A stretch of DNA of 64,000 bases, taken from positions 35,716,952 through 35,780,951 of the forward strand of contig JADWOT020000001.1 in NCBI GenBank assembly GCA_036345935.2, given 5' to 3'. How positions within the stretch are numbered: the first letter of the stretch is position 1; each line of letters opens with the position of its first letter. Positions 46,430 through 59,250 of the stretch are shown piece after piece. The notes under the pieces were generated by a model, which ran no database searches, had not been told where the DNA came from, and worked only from the letters and a program-made list of their open reading frames with translations. Source of the DNA: Taenia hydatigena. Taxonomy: Eukaryota > Platyhelminthes > Cestoda > Cyclophyllidea > Taeniidae. Both the position numbers and the translations under genes were made by a program.

Positions 46430-47240
46430 AGAGGAAACATTTGCAGATGAGAATCGAGCGACCTTATTAGTCCAAATAAACGCGTTGTGCTAACATCACT
46501 TGTTTAGTGGTTGGGTTACAATTGGGTGCAAAAGGAGGCCCACCACGATTGCAGACACCACTTGTGAAGGGTCTCGGTCCACATTGACTGAGAGTTGGCT
46601 TGCAGGAAGGGTGATGCTGTTGTATTGTCAGCAGCGATGCATTGCCATATTCGAAAAGATGTTTTACAGGGTGGGCGTCTTCACATAAACCAGTAGATGG
46701 AATGCAGGTAAATGCAATCTCTGTCACTACAGACATTTGCAATGGAGGTGGGATGATGAGGGTTGGGCACGTTCTGAGAAACACTGATGCTGTTGCTGCA
46801 CCGCCGCTGTCTCTGTGATTAGCGCCGCCGCAAGGAGACAGAGATGCAGGCACATGCATCATTTTGCTAATTAGAGCGTTTAGATTGACCACCACATCAC
46901 TCGCTAACGTTAACAATTCTACAGAGACTTTGCTTGCAATGTGCGCATTTGATTACGTAGTCCTCAATGTTCAGCAAGGAGCGTTCGAGGAACACAGATC
47001 TGGTTTCAGAACTGTCATCATCTGCATGTAGAAAAGTAAAGTACTCACTGAACCAGTATCATTTCATAGGTGAAGAGTGCCCTCTTACTGCCCCTACTCC
47101 ACCCGTTCAGAGGAAATGAAAGCTAAATAGGAAAATGCGGAGGTGAGGGATACCGAATGCAATCACATGAACCAACAGATCCATCGAAACGTGTCACAGA
47201 CTCAGCTTTAACCCTTCTTTGGTGCAATGGTGAGAGAGGC
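46430..47240 (-). repeat. Family G repeat, copy 2
   Basis: Same order of blocks as 55,890-56,480. The 149-codon minus frame at 46,467-46,916 shares the word TLSQCG (or PLSQCG) and flanking residues with the one at 55,998-56,477. Confidence 0.65.
46940..46995 (-). repeat. W core copy, degraded
   Basis: GCGTTCGAGGAAC replaces the palindrome; the reverse of TTGAGGACTACGTAATC precedes it. Confidence 0.6.
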
Positions 47241-47992
47241 AGAGTGATGAGAGTTATGCTGATCCGCAAGTTAACAGAGGAGTTGGAACTGTCCTCACGC
47301 CAAGGTCGACAATAATGGCAACGCCTTTAGTGCTGATTTGGATGACAATATGCTCTTAGTGACTCAGCTGCAAACTTGGCCAGCCATTTGCACTGAAATC
47401 GTTCGTTAGAGAGAAAACTTGCTAATAACTGCTGGTCCACCTGCTAATCGCCTAGTCCCTCTGTTAAAAATAGCTTGCATCCTAGCCAACTCAAACAGAC
47501 AAAAGCTCAGACGCTTATCGCTGACAAGCAGGAGGATGGAAAAGCAACCGCTTTAGTTGTTTTCTGCATCAGTTCTGCCCTTGCCGGATTGCCTTCACCA
47601 AGTTGCTAGATTATGTCACCTGAGGTTTGTTTGAGGATGACATATCATTGATTGCTGAAGACTTTTAGCTTCCCTTGCATGAGAGGTACAATAAGAGAAT
47701 GGAGCTGAGTTGACAGTCCTACCGACTTCCTGTCCATCGACAGCGCAAATCAACTCCTAACTCTAAATTCCGGTTTACACACTGCAGCATGCACTATGTG
47801 CTGAGATTCTTCTTCGCCGGCTCCACGACTGTCTATTGAGACATCTATCATCACGTATCGATGCATTTGGTCTTTCAATAAGCCGTACTGCTAGCAGCGT
47901 TTGTTCAACGAGGCATTTGCATTCTCGTTGTAATGACCGCAACGGGCACCAACCCTCTTCACAGGGTTCTGGATGACTTCGAGTTTAGTAGA

Positions 47993-48146
47993 TCACCGCG
48001 CACAGAGGTAGAGTAAAAAATGATGGTAATCTTTGTTAACTTGGGTATTGTTGGCGCAACCGGCTAAAGCAATCGCCAAACCGAACATTACCATCACGAT
48101 AATAGCGACACAGATGGCGATTGAAGACCAATAAGCGACGATCTCG
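47993..48146 (-). CDS. Candidate exon with one membrane helix, unknown product
   Basis: On the minus strand, after a possible acceptor (GTGCCAG) at 48,147, the frame is open for 50 codons to a TGA at 47,993. It reads YWSSIAICVAI and continues through about 24 hydrophobic residues to AGCANN, a convincing transmembrane segment. A different frame on the same strand (48,036-48,230, 64 codons) is also open. I cannot name the family. Confidence 0.25.
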
Positions 48147-48149
48147 CTG

Positions 48150-49020
48150 GCACTTCATTGTTAATGTCGTTTTGATCAGTGCCGCCACGAGGAGGCAGTC
48201 AAGTAATTCACAGCAGATTTGAACAGCCACATTAACAAATAAAGTTGATGTTACTCTGGCCGGTTCCTTACCACAATGAGAAGATAGTTTCAGTTCTTCT
48301 CTTATTCCAATTATTGCATAAGGCCTCCAACCGAGGACCTCTAACCATGCATTTGAAAGGTATTGCTAATTTTACGGTCTTAGATCCTCGATGATGACAC
48401 AATAGCTAATCCTTGCTATAGCTATTAGACCATAGTCAATCGGAACATCGCTGAAATGGCATCTGGCCTTCCACATCATTGCGATAGTTGGCACTAGTAA
48501 AAGGGCTAGAACACTAAGTGCAGTGGTCATCGAGTCTCAAAGCACGCTAACCTCATTGGCCCGGCCATTTGCCCTAGACGACGGCAACGTAATCAGTACC
48601 GTCAACTGCCAAATGCTAAGCACACACAAATCTCAAAATCGGACATTTTAAGGAAGAGGACCTATCAGCCTTGCACTTCTAACCTTAAAATCACGTCAAT
48701 GCATGCTTTACTCCTTCTTCTCATCCACTCTTCCACCCCGCTCTTCTTCCCATCATACAAACCCTTCCCACAATCTAGCTCTTCATACCTTAAGCCATAC
48801 CTTCCCATCTCTCTCATTTTGTTCCTTTACTACCAGCCATCGCAACAAGTCTGCCCCCAAGAGCAGGCTAACACATTAGACAAAACAGTTTTCGATAATG
48901 AGCTGTCTTGCTTCTGATATGCTCTGCCTTTGTTTCTTGGGCATAGATAGGCATCATGCGTGTACATGAAAGATAAGAGGTAGAGGAGGAGGAGCAGTAA
49001 GGAGTTAAGTTGACAACAAC
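48150..49020. other. Stretch without recognised content
   Basis: No second copy noticed. A plus frame at 48,699-48,917 reads a C/T-rich tract and is not convincing. Confidence 0.35.
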
Positions 49021-49029
49021 CCTTTTCGA

Positions 49030-49220
49030 CTGACAGTCTCTTCGCCCTTTATTCCTCTCATGTCAATGCGATCAATCCTCGGTTCGGTGATTTTGTCAAT
49101 GGCGTCTGTGCGATACCGCATTTAAGTCATGGTAATCACTGCCATGAAGAGGACGAAATTCACTCATATATTTAAGTGGTTAGTCCTCCTAGTTGGACGA
49201 AATGCGGCCAGAGTACATTG
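49030..49220 (+). repeat. Family K repeat, copy 1
   Basis: Aligns in the same orientation with 60,700-60,875 (CTCATGTCAATGCGATCAAT, then the GTGCGATACCGCATTTAAGT stretch) and in reverse with 52,400-52,560. Confidence 0.6.
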
Positions 49221-49439
49221 ACCTTATCACGGAACCATCGTCATCCACCTTCGAACAAACTGTGTGCCAGCTGACTAAACGCAACCCCTCTCCATCCATC
49301 TTTGTTCTTTTAATCACCGCAGGATGCCTCTACCTGCTCTGCTTTTATTCGCCCCAAGGGAGCTAACTCTATTAAGGAAAAGAAAAACTTAAGTCGAGAT
49401 TGAACGAAGGACCTGCATGGCAGGTAGCGTTCATACCAG

Positions 49440-50450
49440 GTCACCTTAGATGGCTTAAATGCATCATGGGAAGCTTCCTGCGGTCCCGTTGACATCTCGC
49501 AGTTACCCAAAGCTGTCAATTTAGGAAAAATGATGCATTCTTTCATGCGCGTTGTTCTATTATCACATGGAAACTTCTTCCGACAGCCACTACATTTGGT
49601 TGTCATTCTACGCAATAGCCGTGGCCTCGTGGACACATTCCAGGCTGATTGAAGAATTGAAACCCTCTGATATAGCGTTATTACGAACAAATGGAAAGTT
49701 GGTTGATCGGTTGACGTGCGGTGAGCACCTAACGTTGCAAGTGGGTCACGATGTGTGAATGCATTACGATAATTTTTGCGGCATAAAAGAAATGCGGATG
49801 CACTGGCAACTCTTATTTATTGACACGGTAACCATCCTGCACGACTAATTTGAGGCATAATGATAACGCACCCTGCTGAAGCCACCTTTAAACGGTTTCC
49901 ACAACATTAGTTAAGATGCAATCTCAATGCCGAGTGGGACTGCTCATTTGCACACCATTTCCAGCCGCAATGTCGGAAGTTTACCAGCAGATCTGTAGAA
50001 GTATGTACAAGGGATTTTGCATTTACTTCTTCTTCCTTGGATTTCAATTCCTTACTTTGCGCTTTGCAAGGGAACGGAAGTTGTTTTACGCTACTTGGAG
50101 GTATCTTTACCAATATGGATTTAGTTCAGTTCCTTAACAAGAAGAACGCCTTCTGAACACCCATCGTCTGATTAAGAGAACGATTTGACGGAACAAATCT
50201 GCAGACATGAAGAAACTGCCAGACATTCATCATATGATAGCCAACCTGGCAGATGCATTCGGCAGTGGGAAGCATGCCTTTGCTTATCTGCCCCCTATTG
50301 ACAGCAACAACCTTAGCAACAGCGACAGTGGAGACCAGAAGGCGACCTCTCACAATGATCGTTCCTCTAAAGGCTTCAATCACCAACATAGTCGCTATCA
50401 ACGTGGTGGTAGTTACCATCTTCAGTTAGCTGGATCGTAGTTCACAGTGC
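49440..50450 (-). repeat. Family A repeat, partial copy
   Basis: 49,462-49,530 aligns with 10,420-10,485; 49,700-49,900 with 10,590-10,760; 49,935-50,450 with 10,800-11,300. A stretch near 49,550-49,690 is extra. Confidence 0.75.
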
Positions 50451-51180
50451 TATCAAGTGAGTTTCGCAATCACTGGCTAGTCCATCAGCAGGCTAACGGG
50501 CCTAATCAGTCTTAATTGTGTCTGTACACTTTCCCAGCATTATGCTGGCTTTCTTACCATGACAAGGCATGAGCCTCGTTGGAGCTGTTGGTCGGTTGAA
50601 TGGGCAGTTGTTTCTCTGGTGCCATAGCAAGTGAGAAATCCTAGTCCACTTCTTGATTACCCAGCTCGACAAGCCTGCTTATTCGGCCGACTTTTGGATT
50701 AATAGGAGCATGATAAATTTATTGGACAGTAAAAATGGGTAGGCAGTGAACCTCCATTGAACCATTTTGCTAAGTAGCTGACTCACCTGCAGCCAATTAT
50801 ATGCACTGCTGATCTGCAAGTTAACGAAGGGGCTACGAATGGTGCAGCAAAACTGGTTGCGACAAAATGAAAAAAACATTAGTTGACATTAATGGTGTGC
50901 ACACGAAGGCTGCCAATATTGACTACCTGAAGACCATGTCTAGACTTTATTGGAGACGAGGGTGAGACGAATATGTGACTGCGTGTAGCAACTGGGCAAG
51001 AAGCTGCACCTTGGCAACCCTTGATGTCTCGCTGTATTCTAAGATTAAAATGTGATAACATGTAATCAAGATAGAAGAATCAAGTCCCATGTGCCAAATT
51101 CATTATTTTGCATAGAACCTATATTTGGTATGCCATCATTTACTTGATTTGCTGCATTCTGTCTATGTTCACTACTGTTA
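50450..51180. other. Stretch between two A segments, no recognised content
   Basis: Contains no coding-like frame with motif or splice context. It interrupts what would otherwise be one A copy. Confidence 0.35.
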
Positions 51181-52330
51181 TATGGAACTCAAGCCTTGCC
51201 TTGCCTAGGTCGCCCATCATACCTCACATCGCCTTCCTAACCACTCACTGCCACGCACGAAAATCTCAGACCTTTTTCTTAGCTCCTACGAGCAATGAGC
51301 CAGCCACATAGCTATCCTCACATTTCAGCGATGTGATGGCATTTTCGAAAAGAAAATTGCTTAGTGCAGATTTTTCTCTCCCGCACGAGCTTCGTATACT
51401 TGCATACCTGCAGTTCTCTCACGTGGTGACCGCGGTGCTTCGGGTTATATCTAATGCATGACTCATATCCCATTTAGGTGTTTGCCTAAAGTCAGTCTCT
51501 TGACCTATGTGACCTATGTCCATAAAAATGGCATTGAAATGCAAATAAAACCGTCTGAATCTTTTTGCTCGGCTAGTGCAAATAAAGCCTGCTCTCATTC
51601 TACCCTTTCTAAGAGAATAAAAGTCAAGTCTGTCACACATTTCTAGGATTTGATGGTTTGTCTTATGCCTCCATGCCCGCAACCAAAAATCTCTGACCGC
51701 AAAAGAGCATTTATCCCTCATTTTCACCATACCATTCTTCCTAAGTGCGGGTAGTGTGAGAGCAGACAGCCTCTCGTCTAACATGAAGGACTACTTCGTC
51801 AAGCACATATAGTGCAATTGTGCCGGTGTGCCGAAATGGCTTCCGAGTTGGCAACGTTAGTGAATGCTTCGGTGGCGAAATGCCAACTCAGTATTAAAAG
51901 CAGGGAGGGAGAGCCTTGACAAATCTTCTGCTTTTCCTTTACCTCCCTTCCCCTGCACTATGTTACGATGCCACGATTCAACAAGAGGTTTTTGCTTCAT
52001 CAAGTCCTAATTCTTATCACCTACTTGAGCGGAATCAGGTAAAGGCTTATGGCGGTAACATTGGTGGTTTGCAAGGTCCTCATTGAGTAAGAAGTGGCGA
52101 ATGGTGGCAGTACCTGCAGCCACAGTCACGAACCACTGGTCCACTGGTCAACGAGGCAGCTGCAGCATCAACTGATGGCAAGTATAAATGTCGGTAGCAA
52201 TATGTCCTTACGTCGAGGTGTGCGATACTGACACAAAATGCAGGTTGGCACATCAAATGTGTCACGCTTGCTGTTGGAGGCAAGACATGGGTCAGATCGA
52301 GGGTCGTTCGCTAATCTAAGTAGGAGAAGT
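51180..52330 (-). repeat. Family A repeat, copy with internal deletion
   Basis: 51,215-51,365 matches 11,755-11,895 and 51,415-52,330 matches 13,670-14,620, so about 1.8 kb of the long copy is missing here. The W core at 51,769-51,840 lacks the palindrome, as in 14,070-14,148. Confidence 0.75.
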
Positions 52331-52399
52331 AATAGCACTAACTTTCAAGGCATTCGTGAAATCGAATAGCGACGAAAATTCCAGCACTACTAAGCCCTG

Positions 52400-52560
52400 A
52401 CCACATTTTGTCCAACTATGAGGACTAATCACTCAACTACATGAAGAGGATTTGTTCCCTTCGTAGCACCGATTACCAGGATTCAAATGCGGCAGCGTCC
52501 AGACACTGCAGACTATATCGAGAAACTAAGGATTGATGGCTGAGGAGACGACGATGCAAA
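52400..52560 (-). repeat. Family K fragment
   Basis: Reverse complement of about 60,690-60,870; 52,560-53,430 beyond it shows nothing I recognise. Confidence 0.5.
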
Positions 52561-53429
52561 TGGAGGAGAAAAATCGCATCACACGTTGTTTACTGGAGTG
52601 GAAAGAGTAGCCATACAGCAGAGCATCTTTCTGGGCGTGTGTGTGTCGGACATCGAAAAAAAGAGACGATTTGACTGTCAATCGGAAGAGGTCGGCCATT
52701 ATGTCAGCATGTCGCCTCCTCCTTCCACTTTCATACACAGACATACTGCCTACATGTATCTGAGAAACAAAGGCGCTTGGCAATCAGGTTCAATTAACCC
52801 CGGGCTGCACATCAAGTGATGTTCGTCCTCGACAATGTTCCACCATTGCCAAACCCCTTAGCATCCGTCCAGTCAACTATTTATCCTCTCATGCAGGCGG
52901 ATTCAATTTGCGAATGAGTGGCATTACTTGACGTATTTCCCAGACCTATACCAGCCCTTGCAAACTCTAGCACCATCGTAACAAATATAAAAATAACGGT
53001 AACTTTGAGATTTTGTGGTTTGTAAATTAACAAGGAGAGAGGAAGCGGAGAAACAGAAAATCTGTTTTCTTTTTAACAGCATCTCGCACGTGAGTGAAGA
53101 GCGCTAAGCGTCTACTGTGGACAGTCTGCGACGTCAGTGACAGCAAAGGGCAGTTCTCGTCTGTGGTTCCAAAATATCCACCGACGATATTCCTAGATTA
53201 CTTGATGATATAATCAGCAGCTTGAGAGTGATTTGGGTGGTGTGTGGGTTAAATAGGATGCGATCTAGGTGGATGGCAAGCCCGTTGATGGGTAGACCAA
53301 TGGTTCAACAGTAAGTAGTAATGTCTCCACTTATGTGTGAAGTGTAAATGTCACTTGGCGCACTAGGTCCAGTGTGCTCGTTAGCCGGTGACCCGGCTGT
53401 TGGACAGTTTGTAGGTTAAAAAAATGACT

Positions 53430-54140
53430 GCGACGGAGGTTAGGATTAGACGCACTGTTCTCAACAACAGTCAACCACTAATCACAGGCTTGAACAAAGT
53501 ATTATTCCCCACAGCTAGCGTATTCGTTGAATGCTTCACGTCTAGCATTGAAAACTACTTATTCCAGCACATACATAACGAATGCGCCGACATGACGGAG
53601 TGGCTGTGGTGGTGGCTGATCTGACCCATTCTGTTCAGCAGAGCCGCGCGTGTGCATGCATCTCGGCCTCCTGGCAGCAGCACCTATCACGGAGGCAGCA
53701 ACGAAGCAGTTACACCGTCAAGCCTTCTCATAACGTTCTTCATCCTCATCAAGCTACTTCGTCACTCATGCAACTAGCAATGGAGAATACCATCTACCTG
53801 TATTCGAGCCACACGTTTTGGGAAAGCAATGGCTAAGTAGGAGGAAATGGATGCCGAATTTATTGCAGCATGTCAGGAAATCGACCACTGAAATCTCCTA
53901 TCAACCAAACAAACTCAAGGCGTTTTAAGAAACATCAATTTCCTTTTTCCTTACTAGACACAGCCTCCTAGTTGGGCTAAAGTCCGCCGACAGCACGAGG
54001 TGTAGAAATGTCTAACAGAAATCCACATTCTGCACGCCTGGCCACCACAGAATTTGGGTTAGGCTAAATGGACGCACTCAACTTTTTGCGGTGGTCGCTT
54101 CTCACCCAGAGTGAATTTGAGCAAGCAGAAGGAACAAAGC
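53430..54140 (+). repeat. Family C repeat, copy 2
   Basis: Matches 14,900-15,480 closely, including 53,600-53,790 with 15,030-15,200. A W core is at 53,520-53,604, with the palindrome changed to ATTCGTTGAAT. Confidence 0.8.
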
Positions 54141-54329
54141 GCCACCGTCATTTCACAAAACGGATTGGCAGCCGGGGAAATAGCGTTCCGTACTGGCTAC
54201 TGCGCCGCCCGAGTCGGCAGACAGGCCTATTCAAACAAATTATTATTAAATAACATTTGTCAGCGTTCAATACCTCCTGCTCAAATTCTCTTTGGGCGAG
54301 AACCAACCGCCACAAAAGTTGAACATGGT

Positions 54330-55560
54330 TAATCAGCTAGTCCAAAATTCTGAGGTGGATGGAGGTTGCCGTGCTGCCCAATTAATGTTGCTGTGGTCAG
54401 TCTGGCTGCAGAATTCGGCAGCATGTCGCAGCAGCACCAATCACAGAAACAGCGGTGGTAGAGCAATAGCACTGGTCCTCCTCCAAAAGCGCTTAATCCT
54501 CTTCGGACTAAAGGAGGAGGTGTGTCTCCTTCAATTTACCCAACACCCCTAAAGTTACCCTCGAACAGTCGCGTCCTTGTATTCTCAGCCAGTTCTACTG
54601 AAGACCAAAGTGGGAAGTGGAACCTAATGTCAAGCATCCAAAAAATCCATCTTGAAATTTCGGCAAGTGAGAGAGGAGTGAATGTTACTAGCACATCCGA
54701 ACAATGACATGGAGCAGATTCGATGCCTGACCAATAGCCGTAGCTTAGCTTGCCATTGATATCATTTCTGTGACCTTATACAAGGACCAAAGCAATCAAA
54801 GTGTCAGAGCTCTTTGAAGGTAGAATTGGTCAAGCAAATTGTTGGACGGTTAGGGCTAGGGTTAGGATTCGAAGTACCGGCAGGTCAGTGTAGATCACCC
54901 TGATGTGTGGATAAAACGCGGTCTCAAGGTGATCAGCGTTGCCCATCTTGATGTGAAGACATCAAGATTAGTCATTCGTACTTCAAAGCAGGTATCGCCA
55001 CATGCCTCGACGACAATTCGATGCTAAGAGGTTAAGTAAACTTGAGAGGAGACAAATGCTGCGCATATTGGTAATTCCAGTTGACTACATGTACCACTTA
55101 GTGTTTCTTCCTCCTACTTATTCGATTGATCTTGACCACCACCTCCTACAGGTGACTATCGGGTCCCTCACACCTATTCACCCACTCACTTTCAAAGCAC
55201 CATTGCTAATTTCAATCCCTTTTGCTCGACGCTTCTCAAAATGGTTATAAAAATGAGCACTTGATGTGTCCAAAACTTTATTTGAATCATACAACTATGC
55301 CAGAGTGAAGGAGAATAGGAGGTAAGGAGCACGAGTAACCAAGCAGCAGAAAATGAAACAAAATCAGTGTCTAAGTTATTCCAAATTAGTGGTAAAAAAA
55401 CCTATTGTCACCATGTCACCACGTAGATCGCATTGCGGCATCAATTCACTAGTGCATAGACCAGATGCGTGCAGAAGAAGGCTGCGCAGACTAATCCATC
55501 CACCAACAGAGTAACCGCCAAGTCATCGAAGCAATCAACCGAGTGTGCTGAGCGCAAACA
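54330..55560 (+). repeat. Family B repeat, copy 3
   Basis: Aligns with 6,860-7,800 in order. 54,385-54,480 also matches 8,050-8,140. A plus frame at 55,002-55,250 parallels 7,331-7,537 at the peptide level. Confidence 0.75.
54848..54866 (+). repeat. TTAGGG-like short tract
   Basis: GGTTAGGGCTAGGGTTAGG, three imperfect telomere-type units inside family B. It is absent from B copy 1, as far as I can align. Confidence 0.6.
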
Positions 55561-55889
55561 CATGCAATATGTGAGACTTTGTGGGCTATCTGCTCCCTCT
55601 GCTCATGCCAAGTGTGTGAAAGTCAAGGAGGAGAATCAAGAGCTGCATTCCTACACTTCGATAATTTTTAAAGTGATGCTGTCGATGCCACTTGGGGCAT
55701 TGTTAAAATACACAACATACAGGATCCTTGCAAACGAAGGCTTGAACTTTCTTTATTGACGAGCAGTGGGGTGAAAAAGATTTTATTGTAGTTGCTCTCT
55801 TCTGTCTCTTGTGTGCCTGGTGGATCCTCAGGACTGCAAAGTCTACGAGAATTCGTTGAGGTCGAAAGGGCACGTTTGATTATACTACC

Positions 55890-56480
55890 TATGCAAGAAG
55901 TGTTGGCATCCATATGAAACGGTGAAATTCACTAAGTTTGGTAACGAGTATCGGATAAAACGCTCCTGCCTGTCCAAGTAGGCAAGTTGTGCAGACATCA
56001 CTCGTTTAGTGATGGGACCACCAGCGAATGCTGAATGGAAGGAGACGCACCATGACTGCAGACACCACATGTGAACAATCTCGATCCACATTGACTGAGG
56101 GGTGGTTTCCACGACGTGTGAGGCTGTTGCAATGTCAGTAGCTGTGTGTCGACACATTCGCAAAGGTAAGTAGTAGAACGAAACGAGTAGATTGGATGCA
56201 GGTAGGTATCGGTATCCATCACTGGTGATATGAGTAACGAGATGGGGTGGTGAGGATTAAGCACGGTTGGAGGAGGACCGATGTTGTTGCGCCACCTCCG
56301 CTGTCTCTGTGAATAATCCTGCTGAAACACTCCGCCAAATTTCACGACCAGAGTGATCACATCATTCATCAGCGGGGACGGACATCCACCTGCTTCCCCA
56401 GGTCGACACCTTTGCCCGACCATTTCGTATTCAAAGTTAGACGAGAATCGTTCGTCGAACACGTGTCTGCCTGCCAAACC
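55890..56480 (-). repeat. Family G repeat, copy 3
   Basis: The 159-codon minus frame 55,998-56,477 spans it. It begins in a truncated W core with exact GTTCGTCGAAC at 56,450. Confidence 0.65.
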
Positions 56481-56489
56481 GTAGTCAAA

Positions 56490-57147
56490 TAAGGTTGATA
56501 AAAATGACCACCAAAAGCTGCTACCGACCCAACAAACTCAAGGCGTAATAAAAAGCATCAATTTTGTGTTTTCTCACTAGGTATAGCCTTATCATCAGGT
56601 TGAGGCCTACAGGCAGTACAAAGGGCAAAAAAGTCAACCTCAATTCACATTGCGCACATCCATTCACCTCAGAATTCAGGCTAGTTAAATGGCCACGCTC
56701 AGGTTTTGTGGCAGTTATTTCTCACTCAGAGGGAATTTGAGCATGAGGTGCCGAATGCCTACCTCTCGATTCAGGCAAAGCAGGAGAGATTACGAGATTT
56801 TAGTTCTTTGGCTACTGATCCGTTCAGTAAAATGATGGTGAAGCATTGTTTTTTCTGCTTGGTCACCTTTCCCGACACCGCCTGCGCGCAAATGCTTAAA
56901 TTCACTCCGATTGAGAAAGAGCTGCAGCGAAAAGTTGAGTGCGTCCATTCAGTTAGACTTAAATTCTGTGGTGGGAAGGTGTGCAGAATGTGGATATCCG
57001 TTAGGCCATTCCCCTCTTCCTGCTGTCGGTTAAGTTCAACCTGACCAGGAGGCTAAGCTTAGTAAGAAAAGACACACTTGATGCTTCGATTCGCCTTGAG
57101 TTTGTTTGATTGATAATAGCTTTCAGTAATCGGTTTTTCGACATGCT
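56490..57147. mobile_element. Foldback of family C arms
   Basis: Arms about 56,490-56,745 and 56,892-57,147 are reverse complements; three matching points give sums of 113,637-113,638, so the arms are collinear. The loop is about 145 bp. Each arm corresponds to 15,250-15,480 of C copy 1. Confidence 0.8.
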
Positions 57148-57239
57148 GCAATAAATTCGATGTTCATCCATTCCTGCTTAGCTGTTGCTTTCTCTGAGCC
57201 AGTAGCTTGAGCACAGGTAGGCGACATTCTCTATTACTA

Positions 57240-57690
57240 GTTGAGTGGGTAACGAGGTAGCTTGATGAGGATAAAGGACGTTGAGAAAAGGCTCGGTGAT
57301 GTCACTGCTTCGTTGTTGCCTCTGTGATAAGTAATACTGCGTGGAGGCCGAGATGCCTGCATACGTGCAGCTCTGCTGATCTGAAGGGTTGGATTGACCA
57401 CCTACACGGCCGCTTCTTCACAACTGCACATTTGCTGTATTTATATGTGCTGGACTAAGTAGTCCTCAATGCTAGCCGAGAAGCGTTCGACGAACACACA
57501 TCTTAATATGGAACTGTCTTCACCTGCCTTCAATTAAGAAGCGAACTCTCACTCACACGTTTTAAGGGGAAGAAAGTCGAGAATGTCACACATTTCAGTG
57601 CATTTGTTCGAGGACAAGAGTTAACAAAGGACAACAATCTAGCTGTTTCATTTGCAAGTAGCGGAAGCCTTACTGCCCGTGTAAATCAAC
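57240..57690 (-). repeat. Family C / W core / E core unit
   Basis: 57,245-57,400 reverses 15,050-15,190; W core at 57,424-57,500 with exact GTTCGACGAAC; E core at 57,600-57,690. This is the reverse of the order at 14,735-15,190. Confidence 0.75.
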
Positions 57691-57699
57691 ATGTTCAAG

Positions 57700-58730
57700 A
57701 TTAATGTGACCGGGCTGAGAAGGAATGTAATAGCCAAAGAGCTGCGATGCGATGATCCACTCGAATGCACCAAGTGTTGGTCTAGAGGCAGAATTATGCG
57801 AAAGGGGAAGGAGGTCAGAGTCTACAGTAGCATGCTCATAGAGTGGGAAGTGTAGGTCTGCAATTCGTAGTTTTAATAGAATCTGTAACTCATTACCCCC
57901 TCCTCTCGGCTTTGTAGCCTCCTCCTCCTCCTGATAGGAGGAATAAAAGGCCAAATGGATAGATCAAATTTCAGCATTTAAGTTTGCTCTTAGGATGCAA
58001 TGAGGAGCACGAGTGGACCCTCGTGCACTGTAACACATCTGCCAGGTCTCAATGACAACAACAATTGATGGTTGACCTGGATCCCGAACGCACCACACTT
58101 GGATCATTTCAGTGACAGCTCTCTAGCCACGGGTACCACGGACAATGACGATAACGTTTCCCTTCAGGGACCTAATACAGTTCTACTATTTCCTGTTTAT
58201 TTGCTTTTAAATAGCAAATTTCGTAACACTTATCACGAAAGTTAATTTAAAAATGGAAAGCGTCCATGTAAAATTTAACAGAATAACTTTTAAGACTAAA
58301 GTAATTGCAGTTTCTGATTGTTCTACTAAAGGCATTGGATTAATCTATCAGTGATTTTTAATTTCCATTCAGCGTATGCATGACCGAAATGGCGCTCCTT
58401 TCCAAGACGCCCGATTGCTTGTCTGATTGACATTTCTGCTGCCTCAGCACCGTTTCGTGCGGTGGTAAACTCTGGTAATGCGGGCAACCAAGCGTTCAAA
58501 GACGAGTGTGTGTGTGTGTATTTTCTTTTGCTCATAACGAAACTGCACCTGTACTGACTGCCTTGCAACTTATCCAAAACGAACACACTTAATTCCCTCT
58601 CTAGCTGCTACACCAGCATCAAGCAGTTTGAGAGGTGTGTCATCTGCTGCTTGACACTCATTTGGCCACATTAACCGCCAGGCGTCTGTGTTACTATGAC
58701 ACTGAAATCCTTAAAACTTAGGTTAGGTCG
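57700..58730. other. Stretch without recognised content
   Basis: Includes a short TCC tract (57,900-57,930) and a GT run at 58,507-58,520. A minus frame at 58,326-58,586 is open for 86 codons without motif. Confidence 0.35.
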
Positions 58731-59185
58731 ACTAATTTCGACAGAACTGCCATCTCTGCTGCAGCAGCTATGACTATGGCACATCCATTTGACATGTCAA
58801 ATGGGTCACAATAGTTGGTGAGGGTAAGAGAGGCTACGTCTCAAGTTAGCCAGCAATCCACCAAGTAGAGGAAGTAATGCCAAGTGGAGCATGCGATTGT
58901 CTCCAGCATTTAAAGCGTTCATAAAATCCGGTTGAAGTTAAAAGAGAGGTTGTGCTCCACAGGAATTCCAGCAATGCTCTCCTCTACACTGCATATTGCT
59001 GCGGTCCACAACCTACTTAATGGCCAGATCGCTAGCTATCAAGCAACCCGAATCATTCAGTGAGTGCAGGCAGCGAGCGCTCTTCATAGGTGTTGCAACG
59101 AATGGGGCAGAGTGGTGAGGATTATGCTGGATTAGTGGGAAGCCTTCTACCTCGAGAGCAGATGACAACGGATCCGTAGCGAGAT

Positions 59186-59250
59186 GCGTTTTCGCCGAAC
59201 GCCTCTTGCCTAGTTTTGGTGCATAGTAAGTGTGCCGATATGACGAAGTG
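59186..59250 (+). repeat. W core copy, degraded
   Basis: TTTTCGCCGAACGCCTCTTG, then GTGCCGATATGACGAAGTG; the middle part is lost. Confidence 0.6.
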
